Of a DNA stretch of 19,778 nucleotides, positions 13,009 through 19,778 are shown piece after piece. The stretch is taken from positions 1 to 19,778 of the forward strand of contig CAJOKY010000010.1 of NCBI GenBank assembly GCA_905235425.1, in the 5' to 3' direction. The stretch's first letter is position 1. Each line of letters begins with the position of its first letter. The translations under genes and the position numbers were made by a program. The notes beneath the pieces are model-generated. The model did not search any database. It was not told where the DNA came from and saw nothing but the letters and a program-made list of their open reading frames with translations. The stretch is from an uncultured Selenomonadaceae bacterium. GTDB taxonomy: Bacteria > Bacillota > Negativicutes > Selenomonadales > Selenomonadaceae.

Positions 13009-14919
13009 TTGAACAGTTTTTTGCGAAACGTCGGCTTTTACTTGCTGATAATATTCATCGCCATAACTGCATACGATTATTTTTCGGTGAAACCGCAAAC
13101 CATTGAAGAAACAAGCTATTCTCAGTTTTTGCAAAGAGTTGATTCCGGTGAAGTTTCAAAAGTTGTCTTGACGAAAAATACTATTAAGGCAACAAAAAAG
13201 GACGGCACGGAATTTACGACAACTGCGCCGGATTTTCCCATAGGCGATGAAACACTTGTCGGCAAATTGGAGGCAAAGGGCGTCGAAATAACCGCGCAAA
13301 ATCCCAAAGAGCCGCCGTGGTGGATGACGCTCCTTTCGTCCTTCCTGCCGGTATTAATTTTAATCGGCGTGTTATTCTTCATAATGAATCAGACGCAAGG
13401 TTCAGGCAGTAAGGTTATGTCTTTCGGAAAAAGTAGAGCAAGGCTTTCAAACGGCGACAAAGTTAAGGTAACCTTCAATGACGTTGCAGGCGCTGATGAG
13501 GCAAAAGAAGAACTTCAGGAAGTTGTAGAATTTTTAAAGCATCCAAAAAAATTTAATGATTTGGGTGCACGTATTCCGAAAGGCGTCCTGCTTTACGGTC
13601 CTCCGGGTACAGGCAAAACTCTTTTGGCAAAGGCGGTTGCAGGAGAAGCGGGCGTTGCCTTCTTCTCAATCAGCGGCTCGGATTTTGTTGAAATGTTTGT
13701 AGGCGTCGGCGCGTCACGTGTTCGTGACTTATTCGCGCAGGCTAAAAAAAATTCTCCCTGCATAATTTTCATTGACGAAATAGACGCGGTTGGACGCCAA
13801 CGCGGTGCAGGTTTCAGCGGCGGACATGATGAACGCGAACAAACTTTGAATCAGTTGCTTGTTGAAATGGACGGCTTTGCGGCGAATGAAGGCATTATCA
13901 TTATCGCGGCTACGAACAGACCGGATATCTTAGATCAAGCGCTTTTAAGACCCGGACGTTTTGACCGTCAAATTGTTGTAGATAAACCCGACGTAAAAGG
14001 GCGCGTTGCGATTTTGAAAGTTCACTCAAAAGGCAAGCCCATTGCGCGTGATGTCGATATGGACGTTTTGGCGCGGCGTACACCGGGCTTTACCGGCGCT
14101 GATCTGGCTAACCTTGTAAACGAGGCGGCTTTATTGGCGGCACGCAGGGATAAGCACGAAATTAATATGATTGAAATGGAAGAGTCAATCGAACGCGTTA
14201 TGGCGGGGCCGGAACGTAAATCAAAAGTTATGAGTGACGACGAAAAGAAATTGACGGCGTATCACGAAGGCGGTCACGCGCTTGTTGGTATGATGCTTAA
14301 ACATGCTGATCCCGTGCATAAAGTCACTATAATTCCTCGCGGACGTGCAGGCGGCTATACATTGATGTTGCCGAAAGAAGATAGAAATTATGCTACGCGA
14401 TCTGAACTTTTGGACAGATTGAAAGTTGCAATGGGTGGGCGCGTTGCTGAAGAAATTGTGTTAAATGAAATTTCTACCGGCGCGTCGCAGGATATTCAGC
14501 AGGCAAGTAAAATCGTTCGCTCCATGATTATGCAGTACGGTATGAGCGACGTTATCGGTCCCGTTGCTTACGGCGCTGATCAAGTGCAACAGTATCTCGG
14601 TCAAAGTAACAGAAATTATTCAGAAGAAGTTGCCGGCGAAATTGATAAAGAAGTTCATAAGTACTTGGAAGAAGCTTACCAAGCGTGCCGCGATATCATA
14701 AATGAAAATCGTGGCAAGCTCGACATTATCGCTAAGGCGCTTATGGAAAGAGAGACTTTGACGGCGGCGGAGCTTAAAGCTATGGTTTTCGGCGAAAGTA
14801 ACACCGAATTAAAAGCTCCCGTCAACTTAGATAAAAGTGAAAATAATTTGCCGCAGGATTTAACGCAGATACCGACGCCGATTTTTGAAACAAAAAATTC
14901 AGATCCTACGCCGGTATAA
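13009..14919 (+). CDS. ftsH: ATP-dependent zinc metalloprotease FtsH
   Basis: A 636-residue membrane AAA+ protease. Order: membrane segment 1 (about 5-21), an extracytoplasmic region, membrane segment 2 (about 108-126, LLSSFLPVLILIGVLFFIM), the AAA module with Walker A GPPGTGKT (197-204), Walker B IIFIDEIDAVG and the second-region TNRPDILDQALLRPGRFDR, then the protease with zinc motif HEGGH (419-423) and the third ligand Asp in GASQDIQQASKIVR. The C terminus is variable and acidic. FtsH degrades misfolded membrane proteins and some regulators. Start is TTG 13009 with AAGGAG 8 bases upstream. It is the last gene of the Bacillus-like block and is followed by a terminator. Confidence 0.97.
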   Translation: MNSFLRNVGFYLLIIFIAITAYDYFSVKPQTIEETSYSQFLQRVDSGEVSKVVLTKNTIKATKKDGTEFTTTAPDFPIGDETLVGKLEAKGVEITAQNPKEPPWWMTLLSSFLPVLILIGVLFFIMNQTQGSGSKVMSFGKSRARLSNGDKVKVTFNDVAGADEAKEELQEVVEFLKHPKKFNDLGARIPKGVLLYGPPGTGKTLLAKAVAGEAGVAFFSISGSDFVEMFVGVGASRVRDLFAQAKKNSPCIIFIDEIDAVGRQRGAGFSGGHDEREQTLNQLLVEMDGFAANEGIIIIAATNRPDILDQALLRPGRFDRQIVVDKPDVKGRVAILKVHSKGKPIARDVDMDVLARRTPGFTGADLANLVNEAALLAARRDKHEINMIEMEESIERVMAGPERKSKVMSDDEKKLTAYHEGGHALVGMMLKHADPVHKVTIIPRGRAGGYTLMLPKEDRNYATRSELLDRLKVAMGGRVAEEIVLNEISTGASQDIQQASKIVRSMIMQYGMSDVIGPVAYGADQVQQYLGQSNRNYSEEVAGEIDKEVHKYLEEAYQACRDIINENRGKLDIIAKALMERETLTAAELKAMVFGESNTELKAPVNLDKSENNLPQDLTQIPTPIFETKNSDPTPV

Positions 14920-14947
14920 AACGAAAAATTTTTCTTAAGAAACGGAT

Positions 14948-14987
14948 GGTGACAGTTTTTTTCAGCTTTCACTGTCCTATTTTTTTT
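14948..14987 (+). terminator. terminator after ftsH
   Basis: GACAGT (14951-14956) pairs with ACTGTC (14971-14976), extendable by outer G-C pairs around one bulge, and is followed by CTA and at least seven T. It separates ftsH from the glycosyltransferase gene. Confidence 0.75.
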
Positions 14988-15050
14988 AGTATATTTCTGT
15001 AAAATCCAAGCAGTAAATCTAAATTTAAACTTTATTATGGGGTGAACTCT

Positions 15051-16676
15051 TTGAACAGAAAAAAAATTGCATTTATCATTCACAAGACGGATGAAAATAT
15101 CTGCAGTCAGCTGATTGAGACGATACAAAAACTTGAAGTGCCGCAGGGCTATGACGTGGATATTTTGCCGGTCACCGGCGACGAAAAATTTTTTGTATAT
15201 GATTCAACCATGAAGCAAAGTGACGCGCGTTATAAAATTTATGTTGATGAAAATGTTTCATTCATCTACAAAAATATTTTGCAAGATGTTTTGAATATTT
15301 TTAAATCGGATAGAAAAATCGGCGTTGTCGGAGTAAGCGGCGCAATTCAATTTTCGACTAATGGCATTTGTCTTGAGGCTGCCAAAAGGTGCGGGAAAAT
15401 TTTTATCGGCGATAACCAAAATGTTACGGCGTGGGGAGACATTACAGAAGATTACAAGGAAGTTGCGGCGGTTGACGGCTGGTTTATGGCGACTCAGTAC
15501 GACGTAGATTGGCAATGCGATATGTTTGTAGGTTATTCTTTCGGCGACAGTGCACAATGCCTTGAATTTAAGCGCAAAGGCTACAAAGTTGTTGTGGCTA
15601 ATCAGAAAGAAACGTGGCTCAGGTACAAGACTACCAAAATGACGCTTGAAAATCCTGCGCGTGCGGCATTTTTAGACGAATATTCAAAAGATATTCTCCC
15701 ACTTGTCAGCGTTATAATTCCAACTTATAATCGTCCCGAATACTTCAAATTGGCGCTTGATTCCGCTTTAAATCAGACGTATCGCAACATTGAAGTTATC
15801 GTAAGCGACAATTCCACAAATGATGACACGGAAAATCTTATGCAGGATTATCTTGCAAGGGATAAACGCATAAAATATTTTCACCACAAAAATTTCACGG
15901 CGAATGATAATTGGAATTTTGCGCGAAAGTATAACAATCCAAAAGCCGAATATGTCAACTGGCTTATGGACGACGATTTATTTTATCCGCGCAAACTTGA
16001 AGTTATGGTGGAAATTTACCGCAACAATCCCGATGTTTCGCTTGTAACGTCAATTAGAGACGTGATAGACGCCGCAGGAAGAGTTCATAATCAGAGAATG
16101 CCGCAACCTGAAAGATTGAATAAGACAATGAAAATTACCGGCGACGAGGCAGGAAGGTTAATGTTTCATACCGGACAAAATTATATCGGCGAGCCGACGA
16201 CGGTTTTAATTCGGAAAAAATTTCTGCGCGACAATGATTTATGTTGGACGGACGAAGAGGACGGCTTTTATTCGCTTGTAGACATTTCGACTTGGTGTCA
16301 ACTTCTGACTCAAGGAAATATGGTTTGGCTTAATGATGAACCTTTAAGCGCGTTTAGGCGGCACGAAAAGCAGGCTACGAATTGGGCAGGTAACGGCGCG
16401 ATTTTTGAGATAAGTTGGGCGCGAATTTTCAAGACTGCATGGGATAAGCACGTTTTCATACGCGATGAACACGAGTTGAGATTCAGTCTGATAAATTGGC
16501 TTTACAGCGCGTCAATGCGGCTTATAAATGCGTACAAGGCGAATTATTATGCAGAAGAGCTTGTTACGTTGGAAAAAACTATGTCGGCGGTTGCAGACTC
16601 TTTACATAACGGCTACAAGATTGTCCTGCCGCCGCGTAATTACGGTGAAAAAACCAAAACCGGTTTAATGTCATGA
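15051..16676 (+). CDS. two-domain glycosyltransferase (StrF-like plus family 2)
   Basis: A protein of about 541 residues with two glycosyltransferase-like parts. Residues about 1-210 (KIAFIIHKTDENICSQLIET, YDVDILPVTG, ARYKIYVDENVSFIY, IGVVGVSGAIQFS, AAVDGWFMATQYD) resemble the StrF-like Glyco_tranf_2_5 domain. From about residue 218 (PLVSVIIPTYNRPEYFKLAL, then IEVIVSDNSTNDDTENL, NWLMDDDLFYPRKLEVM with the DDD metal site) there is a GT-A family 2 domain. No membrane segment is seen, so it is probably cytosolic. The donor and acceptor are unknown. TTG 15051 is chosen because GGGGTG (15039-15044) is a suitable ribosome binding site; an in-frame GTG at 15042 has none. ispE follows after 32 bases. 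The N-terminal domain may be a second transferase or only bind sugar. Confidence 0.85.
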   Translation: MNRKKIAFIIHKTDENICSQLIETIQKLEVPQGYDVDILPVTGDEKFFVYDSTMKQSDARYKIYVDENVSFIYKNILQDVLNIFKSDRKIGVVGVSGAIQFSTNGICLEAAKRCGKIFIGDNQNVTAWGDITEDYKEVAAVDGWFMATQYDVDWQCDMFVGYSFGDSAQCLEFKRKGYKVVVANQKETWLRYKTTKMTLENPARAAFLDEYSKDILPLVSVIIPTYNRPEYFKLALDSALNQTYRNIEVIVSDNSTNDDTENLMQDYLARDKRIKYFHHKNFTANDNWNFARKYNNPKAEYVNWLMDDDLFYPRKLEVMVEIYRNNPDVSLVTSIRDVIDAAGRVHNQRMPQPERLNKTMKITGDEAGRLMFHTGQNYIGEPTTVLIRKKFLRDNDLCWTDEEDGFYSLVDISTWCQLLTQGNMVWLNDEPLSAFRRHEKQATNWAGNGAIFEISWARIFKTAWDKHVFIRDEHELRFSLINWLYSASMRLINAYKANYYAEELVTLEKTMSAVADSLHNGYKIVLPPRNYGEKTKTGLMS

Positions 16677-16704
16677 GAATTAAGAATTAAAAATTGGGAA
16701 TTGG
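16677..16704 (+). repeat. short heptamer run ahead of ispE
   Basis: Directly after the TGA of the glycosyltransferase come GAATTAA, GAATTAA, AAATTGG and GAATTGG, four seven-base units, then AAAA and the ispE ATG. The GGGAATTGG part also serves as a weak ribosome binding site. Confidence 0.5.
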
Positions 16705-16708
16705 AAAA

Positions 16709-17575
16709 ATGATATTGGAGTTAGCACGGGCAAAAATAAATTTGACGCTGGACATTTTAAAACTGCGCGAGGACGGCTATCACGAAGTCGAAATGATAAT
16801 GCAGACGATAGGGCTTGCAGATGAAGTGGAATTGACGCGAATAAAAAGCGGCATTGAATTTACAATGGATACGTCTCAAATTACCGGCGGCGAAAATATT
16901 CCGTCCGACGAAAAAAATTTGGCTTATCGCGCAGTTTTGGCAGTGCAAGAGTACTGTAAAAAAAATTTTGGCGTTAAAGTACATTTAATAAAAAAAATTC
17001 CTGCGGCGTCGGGATTAGGCGGCGGCTCGGCAGATGCGGCGGCGGTTATTCGCGGTATGAATTGGCTTTATGATTTAAATTTAAGTCAAGACGAACTTTG
17101 TTTAATCGGTGAAAAAATCGGCTCGGACGTACCTTTTTGCATTGTCGAAGGTACTTTTCTTGCACGGGGACGCGGCGAAATTTTGTACGAAATGCCGCCT
17201 TTTAAAAATTATTCCGTCATATTGATTAAGCCGAATATTGAAATTTCAACTGTGTGGGCTTATAAAAATTTTGATGCGCTTGACGCTGAGGACGTTAAGC
17301 ATCCGAATACCTACAAAATTCTTGAATTGTTCAGAGTACGTGATTTTGACACTGCCTTTAAAAATTTTGCCAATGTACTTGAACTCGTAGCTGAAAAAGT
17401 TTTTCCCGATCTTGAAATTTACAAAGCTAAGATGATGCAGGCAGGCGCTAAAGTTGCTATGATGAGCGGTAGCGGTCCTACGATTTTTGCGCTTGCAGAT
17501 AAAGCGGACGTTGAAAAAATCGTTGAAAGCCTTCAAGATTTACCCGCGCAGATTTTTATTACTGAAACGGATTAG
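16709..17575 (+). CDS. ispE: 4-diphosphocytidyl-2-C-methyl-D-erythritol kinase
   Basis: A 288-residue GHMP kinase, which phosphorylates CDP-methylerythritol in the MEP route to isoprenoids. It begins ELARAKINLTLDILKLREDGYHEVEMIMQTI, a standard IspE N terminus, has the ATP-binding glycine loop PAASGLGGGSADAAAVIRG (from Pro 98), IGSDVPFCIVEGTFLARGRGE, and the C-terminal motif AKVAMMSGSGPTIFAL. ATG 16709 fits the family; TTG 16694 would add five residues and has no ribosome binding site. It is followed by gntR and glmU, an order that resembles the ispE-purR-glmU region of Bacillus with a different regulator in the purR position. The TAG stop lies in the first unit of a repeat array. Confidence 0.95.
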   Translation: MILELARAKINLTLDILKLREDGYHEVEMIMQTIGLADEVELTRIKSGIEFTMDTSQITGGENIPSDEKNLAYRAVLAVQEYCKKNFGVKVHLIKKIPAASGLGGGSADAAAVIRGMNWLYDLNLSQDELCLIGEKIGSDVPFCIVEGTFLARGRGEILYEMPPFKNYSVILIKPNIEISTVWAYKNFDALDAEDVKHPNTYKILELFRVRDFDTAFKNFANVLELVAEKVFPDLEIYKAKMMQAGAKVAMMSGSGPTIFALADKADVEKIVESLQDLPAQIFITETD

Positions 17576-17663
17576 GGATTGATTAGGGATTGATTAGGGA
17601 ACAGGGAGCAGGGATTAGGGAGCAGTTACTACTTACTACTCACTACCTCACTACTTACTAAAA
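17569..17663 (+). repeat. mixed 11-mer and heptamer array in the ispE-gntR spacer
   Basis: It starts with three copies of an 11-base unit, GATTAGGGATT, the first of which contains the ispE TAG stop. It changes into seven-base units from 17594 (TTAGGGA, ACAGGGA, GCAGGGA, TTAGGGA, GCAGTTA) and then CTACTTA, CTACTCA, CTACCTC, with a one-base slip near 17650. It ends at the AAGGAG of gntR. Confidence 0.82.
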
Positions 17664-17673
17664 AGGAGCTTTT

Positions 17674-18363
17674 ATGGGAAGACTTGAACCTATAAATTTA
17701 GATACATACCAGCCTTTAAGAGAGGTTGTCTGCGAAGCACTGCGCGACGCAATTAAACGCGGCATTTTGGAACCGGGCGAAAGGCTAATGGAGGTACAAG
17801 TTGCCGACGAACTCGGAATAAGCCGCACGCCGGTAAGAGAGGCGATTCGTAAGCTTGAACAAGAAGGTTACGTCATAATGATGCCGAGACGCGGCACGTA
17901 CGTGGCTGACGTGTCGGAAAGCGACGTTAAAGAAATTTTTGAAATTCGCTCCGCACTTGAAGCACTTGCTACGGGACTTGCCGCACGCAGAATTGAACCG
18001 GAAGAATTGGAGACGTTGCAAAGTTTTCTTGTCGACATTGAAGGTTACATTAAAGCGAATGATATTGAAAAAATTGTCGAGACCGATATAAAATTTCACG
18101 GCTTGCTTTATCAAGTCAGCCGCAATGAAAGGCTTGTCGGTATTATCAGCAACTTGAAAGAGCAATTGGCGCGTTTTCGTACGCTGTCAATGTCTTATCC
18201 CGGACGCCTGCAGGAAACTTTGGAAGAGCATTCCGATATGGTTGACGCCATTGCAAACGGTGACGTAAGCGCCGCGCGTGACGCCGCTGAACACCATATG
18301 GAACGCGCAGAAAAAACTTTGCTTAAGGCGTTGCGCAGGAGTAAGCGGCAAGCTACAAAATGA
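17674..18363 (+). CDS. GntR-family transcriptional regulator, FCD (FadR) subfamily
   Basis: A 229-residue regulator. The N-terminal winged helix-turn-helix (residues about 10-77) shows PLREVVCEALRDAIKRGILEPGERLMEVQVADELGISRTPVREAIRKLEQEGYV and RRGTYVADVSE, a textbook GntR domain. The C-terminal FCD ligand domain has FEIRSALEALATGLAARRI, the DIKFHGLLY histidine, EHSDMVDAI and AAEHHMERAEKTL, whose Asp and His residues usually bind a metal and a small carboxylate. The ligand is unknown. It has AAGGAG ahead of ATG 17674. Its TGA (18361-18363) overlaps the hicA ATG (ATGA), so hicA is probably translationally coupled. It stands between ispE and glmU, possibly controlling cell-wall precursor genes or its own operon. 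Confidence 0.93.
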   Translation: MGRLEPINLDTYQPLREVVCEALRDAIKRGILEPGERLMEVQVADELGISRTPVREAIRKLEQEGYVIMMPRRGTYVADVSESDVKEIFEIRSALEALATGLAARRIEPEELETLQSFLVDIEGYIKANDIEKIVETDIKFHGLLYQVSRNERLVGIISNLKEQLARFRTLSMSYPGRLQETLEEHSDMVDAIANGDVSAARDAAEHHMERAEKTLLKALRRSKRQATK

Positions 18364-18545
18364 AACGTTCAGAACTTTTAAAAATTTTAATTGAACACGG
18401 TTGTAGCTTTTTTGCAGAAGGAAAAAGGCATGAGCAATGGATAAATTCTGCGGGAGAAAAATTTCCTGTACCTCGTCATCAAGGAAAAGAAATATCCACT
18501 CCAACCGTACAGGCAATTTTAAAACAAGCCGGAATAAAGAGGTGA
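18360..18545 (+). CDS. hicA: HicA-type toxin (mRNA interferase)
   Basis: A 61-residue protein with the double-stranded RNA-binding-like HicA fold: MKRSELLKILIEHGCSFFAEGKRHEQWIN, then KFPVPRHQGKEISTPTVQAILKQAGI. In the family a conserved His after a Gly (here H24 in GKRHEQW) is catalytic, and the PxHxxKEI-TPTVxxILKQAGI tail is highly typical. HicA cleaves mRNA and is held in check by HicB. Usual length is 60-80, so it is complete. Translation starts in the gntR stop (ATGA), with no separate strong ribosome binding site. hicB starts 5 bases after its stop. Confidence 0.88.
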   Translation: MKRSELLKILIEHGCSFFAEGKRHEQWINSAGEKFPVPRHQGKEISTPTVQAILKQAGIKR

Positions 18546-18550
18546 ATAAA

Positions 18551-18892
18551 ATGAAGTACGTGTATCCTGCAGTTTTTACTTGGTATGAATCTGAAAAAGT
18601 GTATTTAGTCCATTTTCCGGACGAAGAAAGCTGGTTTACAGAAGGATATTCATTAGCAGAAGCTATGGAAAATGCGGCAGACGTTTTAAACTTGTCATTG
18701 TGGAGCGCTGAAAAATGCGGTGACAAAATTCCTTCAGTAAGCAAACTTGAAGATGTCAAAGTTACCGACAAAAACAGCTTTGTTCAGTATATTTTTGCCG
18801 ATACCGAAGCTTATGCAAAAATGTTAAGCTACGAAAAATTAATCGAATCAAACAATTTAGAGAAAAAAAGCACTGAAAATAAAACAGCATAA
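18551..18892 (+). CDS. hicB: HicB-type antitoxin, apparently lacking a DNA-binding tail
   Basis: A 113-residue partner of hicA. The N-terminal half is the partial RNase H-like HicB fold: MKYVYPAVFTWYESEKVYLVHFPDEESWFTEGYSLAEAMENAADVLNLSLW, followed by the usual segment KIPSVSKLEDVKV. In typical HicB of this group the last 40-50 residues form a ribbon-helix-helix or helix-turn-helix that represses the operon. Here the C terminus (YAKMLSYEKLIESNNLEKKSTENKTA) is short and polar with no such motif that I can see. ATG 18551 with AGAGGTGA (18538-18545) is the start; the longer frame from 18437 overlaps hicA and is not family-like. It neutralises HicA by direct binding; autoregulation seems doubtful. 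Confidence 0.85.
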   Translation: MKYVYPAVFTWYESEKVYLVHFPDEESWFTEGYSLAEAMENAADVLNLSLWSAEKCGDKIPSVSKLEDVKVTDKNSFVQYIFADTEAYAKMLSYEKLIESNNLEKKSTENKTA

Positions 18893-18914
18893 ATTTTAGG
18901 AGAGCGATTTAGAT

Positions 18915-19778
18915 TTGGAAACAATAATTTTGGCGGCGGGTAAAGGTACTCGCATGAAAAGCAAATTACCGAAAGTTTTACACAAAGTCGGCGGCAAGCC
19001 CATGTTGCAACACGTTATCGACGCGGCGAAATCTGCCGGCTCAACACGTGAAATTGTCATAATCGGTGAGGGCGCAGAACTCGTCAAGAAAACTTTTCCC
19101 GATGCTGAATTTGTCATGCAGGAAGAGCAACTCGGTACAGGTCACGCGGTCTTATGTGCCAAAGAAAAATTTAAAGACTCTACCGGCGACGTTATGATAC
19201 TTTGCGGCGATACCCCGCTTTTTACCGGCGAACTTTTAAAAAGTCTTGCGGATGCGCATGAAAAATTTAATGCCGCCGCAACGGTTTTAACCGCCATAAT
19301 GCCCGATCCTAAAGGTTACGGTCGAATCATCCGCGCAGATAACGTGGACTTTGAAAAAATCGTTGAAGACAAAGACGCTACGCCGGAACAGAAAAAAATT
19401 CGCGAAGTCAACGCGGGAATTTACTGTTTCGACGTGAAAAAACTTTTTGACGCGCTTGAAAAAGTTACAAATGACAATGCGCAAGGTGAATACTACCTGC
19501 CCGACGTTTTAGAAATTTTGCGTGCCGACGGCGGGCGAATCTGCGCGGTTATTGCCGAAGATTATAAAGAGACGCTTGGCATAAATTCACGAATACAGCT
19601 TGCAGAAGCTGAAAAGGTTTTACGGCAACGCAAAAATGCCGAGCTTATGTTAAGCGGCGTCACGATTATAGACCCTGCCACGACGTACATTGATTTTGAA
19701 GTTGAAGTCGGTCAAGATACGATTATTTATCCCAACACGTACCTTGAAGGCAAAACTAAAATCGGCGAAGATTGCGTT
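18915..19778 (+). CDS. glmU: bifunctional GlmU: UDP-GlcNAc pyrophosphorylase / GlcN-1-P acetyltransferase, 5' part
   Basis: The first 288 codons, still open at the right edge. The peptide starts METIILAAGKGTRMKSKLPKVLHKVGGKPMLQHVID, whose LAAGxGTRMxSxxPKVLH motif is the nucleotidyltransferase signature of GlmU. Then come QLGTGHAVLCA, ILCGDTPLF, GYGRIIR, NAGIYCFD and GEYYLPDV, and at the end VTIIDPATTYIDFEVEVGQDTIIYPNTYLEG, the start of the left-handed beta-helix that carries the acetyltransferase. GlmU makes UDP-GlcNAc for peptidoglycan and lipopolysaccharide. Start is TTG 18915 with AGGAG about 12 bases upstream (18898-18902). It directly follows hicB (22 bases). Confidence 0.95.
   Translation, partial: METIILAAGKGTRMKSKLPKVLHKVGGKPMLQHVIDAAKSAGSTREIVIIGEGAELVKKTFPDAEFVMQEEQLGTGHAVLCAKEKFKDSTGDVMILCGDTPLFTGELLKSLADAHEKFNAAATVLTAIMPDPKGYGRIIRADNVDFEKIVEDKDATPEQKKIREVNAGIYCFDVKKLFDALEKVTNDNAQGEYYLPDVLEILRADGGRICAVIAEDYKETLGINSRIQLAEAEKVLRQRKNAELMLSGVTIIDPATTYIDFEVEVGQDTIIYPNTYLEGKTKIGEDCV

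Noticed and set aside
17569..17628. Telomere-like TTAGGG repeats from eukaryotic contamination
   Set aside because: The units are mixed (11-mers, CAGGGA, CTACT) and lie in frame-consistent gaps between clearly bacterial genes.
18437..18550. N-terminally extended HicB (151 residues)
   Set aside because: The extension overlaps hicA in another frame, is unlike HicB and lacks a ribosome binding site; ATG 18551 has one.

Overview
The window looks like chromosomal DNA of a low-to-middle GC Bacillota, most likely a diderm anaerobe of the Negativicutes. This is an inference from content, not a database match. The evidence is a ferredoxin-dependent 2-oxoacid oxidoreductase, an adenosylcobalamin gene, a septum-initiator/S1/tilS/hpt/ftsH block in the order known from Bacillus subtilis (divIC-yabR-tilS-hprT-ftsH) but without spoIIE, several surface-glycan type genes, and many TTG start codons with strong AGGAGG-type ribosome binding sites.

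Layout. Minus strand, 1-2917: the start of korB, then korA and korD (operon order D-A-B; korA carries a one-base frameshift), rfbD with a clear terminator, and an unrecognised acidic 125-residue protein. A divergent promoter region (2918-3102) with a palindrome midway separates this from the plus-strand genes. Plus strand: aspartokinase, a class I aminotransferase, groES-groEL, cobO-type adenosyltransferase, a tandem zinc-ribbon protein, and an FkbM-type methyltransferase broken at an A7G9 tract. Then come the septum initiator, the S1 protein, tilS, hpt and ftsH, followed by a two-domain glycosyltransferase, ispE, a GntR/FCD regulator, a hicA-hicB pair, and glmU, which runs off the right edge. 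Every gene from 3103 onward is on the plus strand, with terminators after the aminotransferase, groEL and ftsH.

The most unusual feature is not a gene. Several gaps between co-directional genes are filled almost completely with degenerate 7-nt repeats that begin at or just after the upstream stop codon and end just before the next ribosome binding site. These are groES-groEL (about 280 bp), septum initiator-S1 (about 150 bp), hpt-ftsH (about 112 bp), ispE-gntR (about 90 bp), and short versions at GT-ispE and after rfbD. The unit types (CTAAnnn, nnnTTAG, nnnGGGA, CTACTnn) differ between and within arrays while the 7-nt spacing is largely kept. Because CTAA reads TAA on one strand and TAG on the other, a run of three CTAA units puts stop codons in all six frames. 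A second, 8-nt GATC-based repeat follows groEL.

Other points: a possible phase-variable FkbM gene; a HicB antitoxin that seems to lack its DNA-binding tail, with hicA translationally coupled to gntR; a groES promoter whose predicted start lies inside the preceding terminator hairpin; and a short TilS without the usual C-terminal domain.
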